From assembly GCA_946887385.1 (NCBI GenBank), contig CAMPKU010000113.1, forward strand, positions 1 through 13,677: a stretch of 13,677 nt of DNA, in the 5' to 3' direction. Within the stretch, counting starts at the first letter, position 1. Each line of letters begins with the position of its first letter. This document shows, one piece after another, positions 7,251 to 13,677 of this stretch. Origin of the DNA: an uncultured Gammaproteobacteria bacterium. Lineage in GTDB: Bacteria; Pseudomonadota; Gammaproteobacteria; Rariloculales; Rariloculaceae. Both the position numbers and the translations under genes were made by a program. The notes beneath the pieces were generated by a model. The model ran no database searches, was not told where the DNA came from, and worked only from the letters and a program-made list of their open reading frames with translations.

Positions 7251-8180
7251 ATGGCAACGCGCGCGCGGATCGGCATCTCGGGCTGGCGGTATGCGCCCTG
7301 GCGCGGCGAGTTTTATCCGCCGGGCCTGCCCGAGCGAGAAGAGCTTGCGTACGCGGCGCAGCGGTTCGCAACGATCGAGCTCAACGGCAGCTTCTACTCG
7401 TTGCAGCGCCCGGAGTATTACGCCCGCTGGTTCGAGCAGGTACCCGCGCGCTTCGTGTTTGCCGTGAAGGGATCGCGGTACATCACCCACATGCTGCGCC
7501 TGAAAGGCGTCGAGACGGCTCTCGCGAACTTCTTCGCGTCCGGAGTGCTCAAGCTCGAGCACAAGCTTGGGCCGCTGTTGTGGCAGCTGCCGCCGACCTT
7601 GAAGTTCGACGAGCAACGAATCGAGCACTTCCTCTCGCTGTTGCCGCGCACCACGAAGGAAGCCGCGCGGCTTGCGCGCCGCCACGATGAGCGCGTGGCC
7701 GGGCGCAGCTATCTGCGCGTGGTGAAGGAGCGCAAGCTTCGGCACGCGCTCGAGGTGCGGCATCCGAGCTTCGCCACACCGCAAGCCGTACAGCTGCTGC
7801 GCGACCAAGACGTGGCGCTCGTGGTAGCCGATACCGCCGGCCGCTGGCCGTTTCTCGAGGACGTGACGAGCGATTTCGTTTACGTGCGCCTGCACGGCGA
7901 CGCCAAGCTGTACGAGAGCGGCTATACCGACGCCGCGCTCGAGCGCTGGGCCGCGCGCGTTCGCGCTTGGCGCGACGGCCGCCCGTTCTCGGGCGCCACG
8001 CTCGCAGCGGAGCCGCCGAGGCGGGCGCGGCGCCGGGACGTGTACGTGTACTTCGACAACGACATCAAGGTGCACGCGCCCTACGACGCGCAGAGCCTCG
8101 CCGCCAAAGTTGCGGCACGGACGAGCCATGAAAAAACGCGCCACGAATCCCAGCAGCAAGCTCAAGCGTTACCACGGTAA
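7251..8180 (+). CDS. DUF72 domain-containing protein (YecE-like)
   Basis: A 309-residue protein with DUF72 hallmarks. The N-terminus is RIGISGWRYAPWRGEFYPPG, followed by FATIELNGSFYSLQRPEYYARWFEQVPARFVFAVKG (written here in two joined motifs, about residues 39-73). Later come GPLLWQLPPTLKFD, HALEVRHPSF, YVRLHGDAKLYESGY and the C-terminal VYVYFDND. The family adopts a TIM-barrel-like fold, and its biochemical role is unknown to me. The ATG at 7251 is chosen because homology begins directly there; the preceding sequence shows no good Shine-Dalgarno. The basic, glutamine-rich tail (after about residue 285) is not typical of the family. It overlaps the first 53 bp of ligD in another frame, which indicates cotranscription and a possible functional link with end joining. 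Confidence 0.88.
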   Translation: MATRARIGISGWRYAPWRGEFYPPGLPEREELAYAAQRFATIELNGSFYSLQRPEYYARWFEQVPARFVFAVKGSRYITHMLRLKGVETALANFFASGVLKLEHKLGPLLWQLPPTLKFDEQRIEHFLSLLPRTTKEAARLARRHDERVAGRSYLRVVKERKLRHALEVRHPSFATPQAVQLLRDQDVALVVADTAGRWPFLEDVTSDFVYVRLHGDAKLYESGYTDAALERWAARVRAWRDGRPFSGATLAAEPPRRARRRDVYVYFDNDIKVHAPYDAQSLAAKVAARTSHEKTRHESQQQAQALPR

Positions 8181-10587
8181 GCGCGACTTTGCGCGCACGC
8201 CGGAGCCGCGCGGAGCGGCAGCGCGCGCCGCGGGCGGCGGGCTGCAGTATGTGGTGCAGAAGCACGATGCCACGCGGCTGCACTACGACTTGAGGCTGGA
8301 GCACGACGGCGTGCTCAAGAGCTGGGCGGTGCCGAAAGAGCCGAGCTTGAACCCCAAGGACCGCCGCCTGGCCGTGCAGGTGGAGGATCATCCGCTCGAC
8401 TACGGCGGCTTCGAAGGCGAGATTCCCGAAGGCGAGTACGGCGCCGGCAGCGTCGTGATCTGGGATCGCGGCCATTGGACCCCGCTCGGGGACACCGACG
8501 ACGGCTTGAAGGACGGCAAGCTCGATTTCGAGCTCGACGGGCAGCGGCTCAAGGGCCGCTTTACGCTCGTGCGCATGGCCGAGCGCGACAAACGCAAGGC
8601 CGGCAAGGACAACTGGCTGCTCATCAAGAAACGCGACGGCGCTACGGCGGCGCGCGACGGTGCCGCCGCCCGTCCGCGCCGTAAGCGGCACGCGCCGCTC
8701 GATGCCAGCGGTGTCGATGGCGCACGGCGCGGCACGCTGCCCAAGAAGCCGTCGCCGCAGCTTGCAACGCCCGCGACGCGGCTGCCTGACGGCGAGGGCT
8801 GGCTGTTCGAGCCGAAGCTCGACGGCTACCGCGTGCTGTGCCGCATCGAGGACGGCACCGCCACCCTTCTCACGCGCCGCGGCAACGATTGGACGGACCG
8901 TTTCACGAGCATCGCGGCGGCGGCGCGCGAGCTGCCGTGCCGCAGCGCAGTCATCGACGGCGAGGCCGTGGTGTTCGACTCGCATGGCGTGACCAGCTTC
9001 CAACGCCTGCAAAATGCATTGGCGGGTGCGTCCGCGCAGATCGTGCTCGTCGCGTTCGATCTCACGCATCTCGACGGCTGGGATTTGACGCGCGTGCCGC
9101 TCGTCGAACGCAAGGCACTGCTCGAGCAGTTGCTCGAAGGCGCACCGCAAGCGATCCGTTACGGCGAGCACGTCACGGAGGACGGCGGAAAATTTTTCGC
9201 GGCGGCCTGCAAGCTGGGCCTCGAGGGCGTCGTCGCGAAACGCGCGGCCGATCCCTACCGCGAGGTGCGCACCCGCAGTTGGCTCAAGATCAAGTGCTCG
9301 AAGCGCGAGGAGTTCGTCGTCGTCGGCTTCACGGACCCGCAAGGCTCGCGCACGGCGTTCGGCGCGTTGCTCGTGGCCACGCGCGAGCGCGCCGGCGCCC
9401 CGCTGCGCTACGCCGGCAAAGTGGGCACGGGGTTCGACGAGCGCACGCTGAGATCGCTGCACGCGCGCTTGAAGCCGCTCGAGCGACGCGCGGCGCCCGT
9501 CGAGAAGACCTCGGCGCGCGGCGTAGCACGCGGCGTGCATTGGGTCGAGCCCAGGCTGGTGGCCGAGATCGGCTACACGGAGTGGACCGGCGACGGCAGG
9601 CTCCGCCACCCGGTGTACTTCGGGCTGCGTGAGGACAAGACTGCCGCCGAGGTCGTCGAGGAACGCGCGACGCCGCCGCCTCCGGCTCCGGCGCCGCCGT
9701 CGAAGAGCGAAGCGCATAAGCCGAAGGACGCCAGCGCCCGCGTGCGCCTCACGCATCCCGACAAGGTGCTGTTCCCCGATCCGGGCGTCACGAAGCGCGA
9801 GCTCGCCGATTACTGGAGCGCAGTGGCCGACACGGCACTGCCGCTGCTCCGCGGCCGGCCGCTCACGCTGTACCGCTGTCCCGACGGTTACGCGGCGCAG
9901 TGCTTTTATCAAAAGCATGTCGGCGTGGGCATTCCCGCCGTCGTGCCGCGCGTGGCAGTGACGCCAGGCGAGGACCCCTACGCGATGATCGACGACGTGT
10001 CATCGCTGCTCGCGCTGGCGCAGATCGGCGTGCTCGAGCTGCACGTGTGGGGCTCGCGCGGCGAGCATCTGGATCAGCCCGCCATGCTCGTGCTCGATCT
10101 CGACCCGGCCGAAGACGTGCCTTGGAGCGAAGTGGCGGGGGCCGCGCTCGCCGTGAAGGAGCGCGTCGAAGCACTGGGGCTCAACGCCTTCGCCAAGCTC
10201 ACCGGCGGCAAGGGGCTGCACGTGGTGGTGCCGGTGAAGCCCGGGCCCACCTGGCCCGCCGTGAAGAAATTCACGCGCGCGCTCGTCCACGAGATGGTGC
10301 GCGAGGAGCCGCAGCGGTTCGTGGCATCGATGTCGAAGAAAAAGCGCGTCGGCAAGATTTTCATCGACTACCTGCGCAACGATGCCGAGGCCACGGCCAT
10401 CGGTGCGTATTCTCCGCGCGCGCGGCCCGGCGCGCCCGTAGCCTTGCCGATCGAGTGGGATGAGCTCGCGCCGGACTCCCGGAGTGCGCCGCGCTTCGGC
10501 CTGCGCGAAGTGCCGAAGCTGATCCGTGCCCGCAAGCGCGATCCGTGGGAAGGCTTCGAGGCCGCGCGCCGCCCGCTCGTCGACTAA
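8128..10587 (+). CDS. ligD: Multidomain DNA ligase D (PE-LIG-POL)
   Basis: An 819-residue bacterial NHEJ enzyme with three domains. The 3'-phosphoesterase domain (about 38-170) carries QKHDATRLHYDLRLEHD, with His46, His52, Asp54 and Arg56, and VEDHPLDYGG with Glu86 and His88; spacing matches the known Pseudomonas LigD active site. The ATP-dependent ligase domain (about 210-510) has motif I KLDGYR with the nucleotidyl Lys230, DGEAVVFD (277-284), LEGVVAKR and WLKIK. The polymerase/primase domain (about 535-819) has VRLTHPDKVLFPD, the metal-binding DLD (657-659), LTGGKGLHVVVPV and YLRNDAEATAIGAYSPR. A proline-rich linker, TPPPPAPAPP, separates ligase and polymerase. ATG at 8128 is chosen over the TTG at 8110; GGACGAG lies just upstream. 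It overlaps DUF72 by 53 bp and its stop is 14 bp from the convergent ku stop. It should repair double-strand breaks with Ku. Confidence 0.96.
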   Translation: MKKRATNPSSKLKRYHGKRDFARTPEPRGAAARAAGGGLQYVVQKHDATRLHYDLRLEHDGVLKSWAVPKEPSLNPKDRRLAVQVEDHPLDYGGFEGEIPEGEYGAGSVVIWDRGHWTPLGDTDDGLKDGKLDFELDGQRLKGRFTLVRMAERDKRKAGKDNWLLIKKRDGATAARDGAAARPRRKRHAPLDASGVDGARRGTLPKKPSPQLATPATRLPDGEGWLFEPKLDGYRVLCRIEDGTATLLTRRGNDWTDRFTSIAAAARELPCRSAVIDGEAVVFDSHGVTSFQRLQNALAGASAQIVLVAFDLTHLDGWDLTRVPLVERKALLEQLLEGAPQAIRYGEHVTEDGGKFFAAACKLGLEGVVAKRAADPYREVRTRSWLKIKCSKREEFVVVGFTDPQGSRTAFGALLVATRERAGAPLRYAGKVGTGFDERTLRSLHARLKPLERRAAPVEKTSARGVARGVHWVEPRLVAEIGYTEWTGDGRLRHPVYFGLREDKTAAEVVEERATPPPPAPAPPSKSEAHKPKDASARVRLTHPDKVLFPDPGVTKRELADYWSAVADTALPLLRGRPLTLYRCPDGYAAQCFYQKHVGVGIPAVVPRVAVTPGEDPYAMIDDVSSLLALAQIGVLELHVWGSRGEHLDQPAMLVLDLDPAEDVPWSEVAGAALAVKERVEALGLNAFAKLTGGKGLHVVVPVKPGPTWPAVKKFTRALVHEMVREEPQRFVASMSKKKRVGKIFIDYLRNDAEATAIGAYSPRARPGAPVALPIEWDELAPDSRSAPRFGLREVPKLIRARKRDPWEGFEAARRPLVD

Positions 10588-10601
10588 CGAGCCGGTGGGC
10601 G

Positions 10602-11606
10602 CTAGCCCGCCTTGCGCAACGCCGCAATCAGCTCCTCACGCGACATCGAGCTGCGGCCCGCCACGCCGAGCTTCTTCGCTTGCTCGTAGAGCTCTTTCTT
10701 GCTCTTGTCGTCGAGGGCTTCATGCCCGGCCGCCCGAGTCGGCGGCGCGCGCCGCTCGCGCTCGCTCGCCGGTTGCGCGCGCGCCGGCTTACGCGCCGCT
10801 CCGCCCATGCGCTCCTTGAGCACGGCCATGATGTCGATCACTTCTGCGGACTCGTCTTCGTCCGCGGGCGGCGCCTCCTCGATCTCGACCACGTCGCGGT
10901 CGGCGTCGCGCTTCGCTTCCGCCAGCTCGAGCAGCATCTGGCCGTATTCATCCTGAAGCAGGTCGCGATCGAGCTCGTCTGCCGTGAGCTCGGCGAGCGC
11001 ACGCTCCATTTCTTGGCGCCGCTCGGCCGGCGCGCGAGTGGCTCTCGGTAAGCCGACGTCGTCGGGCGTCCGCAGCTCCGTGGCAAAGCGCATCGTCACG
11101 GCCCGCAGCGTACCGCCCTCGGCGAAGATGGCCGCGAGATACTCCTTGCCGCGCATCACGAACGTGGCGATACCGGCCTTGCCTGCACGCTCCATCGTCT
11201 CCGTGAGCAGGTGATAAGCCTTCGTCGACTCGCCCGCAGGTGCCAACACGTACGGCCGCTCGAGCAGCTGGCGCGGAATCTCTTCGCGCTTCACGAAGCG
11301 GCGTAAATCGATGTCGCGCGATTTGCGCGGCGCAAGGGCATCGAGCTCCTCGTCGGCCACGATCGTGAAGCTGCCGTCGTCGTTCTCGTAACCGCGCACG
11401 ATGTCGTCACGTGTGAGCGCCTTGCCGTCGGCCGAGCAGAAGTAGCGGCGCACGAGCGGCTGGTTGTCGGGGCCGAGCATGCGCAGCGGGATGCGGCGCG
11501 AATGCACGGCAGGAAAAAGATCCACGGGCACACTCACGAGACCGAACGTGAGCGTGCCGCTCCAGAACGCGCGTGGACCCGGCGCGGCTTCAGGCTCGGC
11601 GGCCAT
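10602..11606 (-). CDS. ku: Ku protein with C-terminal SAP-like domain
   Basis: A 334-residue bacterial Ku homolog, which forms dimeric rings on DNA ends and recruits LigD. The Ku core begins at about residue 14 (FWSGTLTFGLVSVPVDLF) and includes RYFCSADGKAL, LERPYVLAP, KAYHLLTETM and MRGKEYLAAI. The core is followed by an acidic stretch (EIEEAPPADEDESAEVID), a basic low-complexity linker (GGAARKPARAQPASERERR) and a SAP/Rho-N-like helical segment at 298-334 (LDDKSKKELYEQAKKLGV ... SREELIAALRKAG), expected to bind DNA. Its ATG is preceded by AAGGAGG at a 6-base spacing. The first 17 bp overlap the end of the upstream ku gene, so the two are translationally coupled. Converges with ligD. Confidence 0.95.
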   Translation of the reverse strand: MAAEPEAAPGPRAFWSGTLTFGLVSVPVDLFPAVHSRRIPLRMLGPDNQPLVRRYFCSADGKALTRDDIVRGYENDDGSFTIVADEELDALAPRKSRDIDLRRFVKREEIPRQLLERPYVLAPAGESTKAYHLLTETMERAGKAGIATFVMRGKEYLAAIFAEGGTLRAVTMRFATELRTPDDVGLPRATRAPAERRQEMERALAELTADELDRDLLQDEYGQMLLELAEAKRDADRDVVEIEEAPPADEDESAEVIDIMAVLKERMGGAARKPARAQPASERERRAPPTRAAGHEALDDKSKKELYEQAKKLGVAGRSSMSREELIAALRKAG

Positions 11607-12384
11607 GGCTCGCCTCCTTGCGACGCGTCTTCAGGCTCGCCTGCAAGCTTGCGACGAGGGAATCCTCGCGCTGGCGTGGCGGGGCTTTCGGGAAGCGCAC
11701 CACCTTGCCGGCCGCCTTCGCTGCGAGCATGCCCTTGAGCTGTTCCTGATACTCATCGCGGAACTCGCTGGCGTCGAAGCGATCCTCGAGCGCACCGATG
11801 AGCTGCTCGGCGAGCGCAATCTCGCGCTTGTCCGGCGCACGGTTGGCGCTGGGCGCAACGGCGCCCACCTCGACGATCTCTTGCGCATGGCGCAGCGTAT
11901 CGAGCAGCAAGTACCCGCCGCTCGCTTGCAGCGCGCCCACGTAGCGCTTGTTACGCAGCACCCAATGCGCCACGCCGACCACTTCGCGCTTCTTCAGTGC
12001 TTCAGCCAGCGCGAAATAGCCTTCGTCGTCGCCGTCGGGGCCCAAGTAGTACGGCCGGTCGAACCAGCGCTCGTCGACTGCGCCGGCCGCCACGACCTGC
12101 TCGACGCTGATGAGCCTTGACGGCTTCGGCGCGAGCGCTGCCTGCTCTTCGTCGGTGAGCACCACATAGACGCCGCGATCGAGCGCGACGGCCTTCTTGA
12201 TTGCTTCCGACGCAACCGGTTGCTCGGTCTCGGGATCCACCATCTGCTGTTTCACGGGCGCGTGATCTGCGGCGTGCAGCAGGCGAAAGTGAACCTTCGC
12301 GTCCTGCACGGCCGCATACAGCTTCACCGGCACCTTGAGCTCGCCCAACGCGAGATCGGCTTTCCACATCGCACGCGCAGCCAT
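11590..12384 (-). CDS. ku: Second Ku protein, short form without SAP domain
   Basis: A 264-residue Ku homolog upstream of the SAP-bearing ku in the same operon. The core starts MWKADLALGELKVPVKLYAA and includes VHFRLLHAADHAPVKQQMVD, DRGVYVVLTDEEQAAL, FDRPYYLGPDG, VLRNKRYVGALQ and EFRDEYQEQLKGMLAAKAAG. It aligns with the Ku core of its neighbour but lacks the acidic linker and SAP-like tail; instead it ends in a short basic tail (SLKTRRKEASHGRRA). The ATG at 12384 is fixed by AAGGAGG at 12392-12398 (7-base spacing) and by the start of homology, although the frame stays open to 12648. The two Ku proteins may form a heterodimer or work separately; neither has been shown here. Confidence 0.95.
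   Translation of the reverse strand: MAARAMWKADLALGELKVPVKLYAAVQDAKVHFRLLHAADHAPVKQQMVDPETEQPVASEAIKKAVALDRGVYVVLTDEEQAALAPKPSRLISVEQVVAAGAVDERWFDRPYYLGPDGDDEGYFALAEALKKREVVGVAHWVLRNKRYVGALQASGGYLLLDTLRHAQEIVEVGAVAPSANRAPDKREIALAEQLIGALEDRFDASEFRDEYQEQLKGMLAAKAAGKVVRFPKAPPRQREDSLVASLQASLKTRRKEASHGRRA
11613..11619 (-). promoter_or_regulatory. Strong ribosome binding site of the SAP-type ku
   Basis: On the minus strand AAGGAGG lies 6 bases before the ATG at 11606, inside the last codons of the upstream ku gene. It sits within GCAAGGAGGCGA, a 12-base string that also precedes the other ku start. It supports the 11606 start and translational coupling. Confidence 0.8.
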
Positions 12385-12494
12385 CGCATCGCCTCCTTGC
12401 CAAAGATTCGACTTGCAAATTCCGTACCGCTGCGAGGCGCGAACGTCGCGGCACCGAACTTGCAAGACTCCGCCGTGCAACAGGAGATTCGACG
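12385..12494. promoter_or_regulatory. Divergent intergenic region with repeated ACTTGCAA
   Basis: This 110-bp gap separates the ku operon from the small repeat-protein gene and should carry both promoters. ACTTGCAA occurs twice in the same orientation, at 12411-12418 and 12458-12465, each preceded by CGA or CG. The core TTGCAA is itself a palindrome, so the sites read similarly on both strands. They might be binding sites for a shared regulator or part of -35 elements, but I could not place convincing -10 boxes. Confidence 0.25.
12392..12398 (-). promoter_or_regulatory. Strong ribosome binding site of the short ku
   Basis: On the minus strand AAGGAGG lies 7 bases before the ATG at 12384. It decides this start over upstream codons in the long open frame (to 12648), which would read antisense through the start of the divergent small gene. 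Confidence 0.8.
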
Positions 12495-12833
12495 ATGACA
12501 CTGGAGATTCCGACGGACACCGGCCGCAAGCCGGTTTTCGTGCTAGAAGACGCACCGCCGGCGGAACAGGCTGCGCGCAGCCGGCGCATGGCCGCGGACA
12601 CGAAGGCGGCTCGCCGCGCAGCCATCGCCAAACTGGCGGTCGGCGCACTGGCGCTCGGCGCGTTGGCGTGCGGCGCCGCCGCGATTGGCGCGCTCGCGGT
12701 CGGCCGGCTCGCCGTTGGCAAGGCCCGGTTTGGCCGGCTCGAGGTCGACGAGCTCACCGTCGGCCGATTGCGCCTCAAGGAGCTCAACCGGCCGGCGCTC
12801 CCGCGGTACCGCGCCATCCGGCCGCCCGCTTGA
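12495..12833 (+). CDS. Small protein of tandem five-residue (xLxVG) repeats
   Basis: A 112-residue protein that I do not recognise as a named family. Residues 1-45 are polar, with an Arg/Ala-rich stretch (QAARSRRMAADTKAARRAA). From about 46 to 100 the sequence keeps strict five-residue periodicity: KLAVG, ALALG, ALACG, AAAIG, ALAVG, RLAVG, KARFG, RLEVD, ELTVG, RLRLK, ELNRP. The first half of the array is very hydrophobic and the second half becomes charged. Two alternating hydrophobic positions plus Gly per five residues suggest a small beta-helix related to pentapeptide repeats, although the canonical A(D/N)LXX pattern is not met; a membrane-inserted segment is the alternative. The start is supported by AGGAG at 12482-12486, 8 bases before the ATG. 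It is divergent from the ku operon and converges with the metallo-hydrolase gene. Confidence 0.75.
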   Translation: MTLEIPTDTGRKPVFVLEDAPPAEQAARSRRMAADTKAARRAAIAKLAVGALALGALACGAAAIGALAVGRLAVGKARFGRLEVDELTVGRLRLKELNRPALPRYRAIRPPA

Positions 12834-12853
12834 CGGCCGTGAACGAAGGCTCG

Positions 12854-13677
12854 TTAGCGCTCCGCGCGCTCGCGCGCGAGTTGCTCGCGAAAGATGCGCT
12901 CGAGCCGGTCGACAGCCGACAGATATCCTTCCGGGTCGACGAACCGATCAGGGTCGTAAGCGTCGCCGGGCTTGTACTTTTCATGCATGCCGAACTGCGC
13001 GGCGTGTGAGGCGAGAAACACGTCGACGGGCAACGCCTTCTGCGCGGCAAACGTGCGCGCGTAATCGTCGCCGATCGTGGGGTAGCTCGGCATGCCGCTC
13101 ACCGTGACGCCGGGGTTGATGCTGCCCATGTTGGCGATCACGACGCGGTAGTCGCGCCCCGCTTCGCGCACCGTGAGCGCGAACGTCGTGGCGCCCTTCG
13201 TGTGGCCCGGATGCAGATGCGCCGTGACCGTCACGCCGCCGAGCGCAATCGTGTCTTGGTCTTGCAAGCGCCGGTCCACTTGCACGGCCTCGAAGCTCGG
13301 CGTGCGGCCGTCGCCGAAGCGAAAATCGCTGATGCCGCCGTCTTCGAGTAACACGGCGTCGGCCTCCGACATCATCACGCGCGCGCCCGTGAGGCGCTTC
13401 AGCTCGGCGAGACCCGCCACGTGGTCGCCGTGCGCGTGCGTGGCGAGCAGGATCTCGACGTCGGCGAAATCGAAACCGAGCTGCTCGACGCCCTGCTCGA
13501 TCTGCGGCACCGTCTCCGCGAAACCCGTGTTGATGAGGATGTGGCCCGCGTCGGTCGCAATCAGATACGTGGAGAGATCGTAGGTGCCCACCCAATAGAC
13601 GTTGCCGATCAACTTGAACGGCGGAAACGGCTGCGTCCACTGGCTGCGATCCTGCGCGGCCGCGGGCAGCGTGAAGA
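12854..13677 (-). CDS. Subclass B3-type metallo-beta-lactamase-fold hydrolase, 5' end missing
   Basis: The frame is open to the right edge, so the N-terminus lies outside the window; about 273 residues are visible. The visible start, FTLPAAAQDRSQWTQPFPPF, looks like the end of a Sec signal peptide (cleavage near AAA-Q) followed by the conserved W-x-x-PF-PF segment of secreted B3 enzymes. Zinc ligands are present: HAHGDH (13421-13438), the His in HPGHTKG, and the His in ASHAAQFGMHEKY, giving the HxHxDH / H / H set of subclass B3. The TTG at 13612 is an internal Leu (FKLIGNVYWVGT), not a start. A periplasmic zinc hydrolase is expected. Beta-lactam hydrolysis is possible but not shown, since many B3-like proteins act on other substrates. 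The TAA stop is 20 bp from the convergent small gene. Confidence 0.9.
   Translation of the reverse strand, partial: FTLPAAAQDRSQWTQPFPPFKLIGNVYWVGTYDLSTYLIATDAGHILINTGFAETVPQIEQGVEQLGFDFADVEILLATHAHGDHVAGLAELKRLTGARVMMSEADAVLLEDGGISDFRFGDGRTPSFEAVQVDRRLQDQDTIALGGVTVTAHLHPGHTKGATTFALTVREAGRDYRVVIANMGSINPGVTVSGMPSYPTIGDDYARTFAAQKALPVDVFLASHAAQFGMHEKYKPGDAYDPDRFVDPEGYLSAVDRLERIFREQLARERAER

Noticed and set aside
8065..9918. 617-codon open frame antisense to ligD
   Set aside because: Arg/Ala-rich product without motifs, lying over the conserved PE, ligase and polymerase domains of LigD.
10588..10601. Terminator between ligD and ku
   Set aside because: Only 14 bp separate the stops and no stable stem with a T run is visible there.
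12002..12817. 271-codon minus-strand frame over the repeat-protein gene and ku
   Set aside because: Ser/Arg/Ala-rich, no motifs. The plus-strand small gene has a good ribosome binding site and a structured repeat, and ku occupies the rest.
12495..12833. Five-residue DNA-level periodicity as a tandem repeat or CRISPR-like array
   Set aside because: The 15-bp periodicity comes from the protein repeat; units are too short and variable, and there are no spacers.

Overview
The window is a GC-rich (by eye about 65%), densely coded bacterial chromosome segment. Lipoprotein and Sec-type signal peptides, a LigD with phosphoesterase-ligase-polymerase domain order, an SDR/DoxX plus DUF2269 pair and a GGGGACGG-type hairpin all fit a proteobacterium. 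A high-GC gammaproteobacterium is my best guess; nothing here proves the order or family. I see no rRNA, tRNA, CRISPR array, transposase or attachment site. Genes cover nearly everything. The longest gene-free stretches are 2996-3241 (divergent, ahead of fusA) and 12385-12494 (divergent, ahead of the ku genes).

Layout. (1) 1-541: 3' part of a short-chain dehydrogenase/reductase that lacks the usual catalytic tyrosine. It faces a large minus-strand lipoprotein of the planctomycete-type cytochrome (DUF1587/1595/1592/1588/1585) class at 593-2995, with a perfect 11-bp hairpin between them. (2) 3242-5368: a stand-alone elongation factor G whose switch I region looks more like the mitochondrial/spd-type EF-G than the classical str-operon one. 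(3) 5372-7182, minus strand: a two-gene unit of an NAD-binding SDR fused to a DoxX-like membrane domain, followed by a DUF2269 membrane protein. (4) 7251-12384: a DNA end-joining island. DUF72 and ligD overlap on the plus strand, and two ku genes overlap on the minus strand, converging on ligD. (5) 12495-12833: a small protein built of five-residue repeats, divergent from the ku operon. (6) 12854-13677, minus strand: a subclass B3-type metallo-beta-lactamase-fold protein cut by the right edge.

How the parts work together. The clearest functional unit is non-homologous end joining. Ku binds broken ends, and LigD supplies end trimming, fill-in synthesis and ligation. The two Ku proteins differ in their C-terminal tails, only one having a SAP-like domain, and they are translationally coupled, so a heterodimer is plausible. 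DUF72 and the five-residue-repeat protein are linked to this unit by position only. The remaining genes look like ordinary chromosomal neighbours without an obvious shared pathway.
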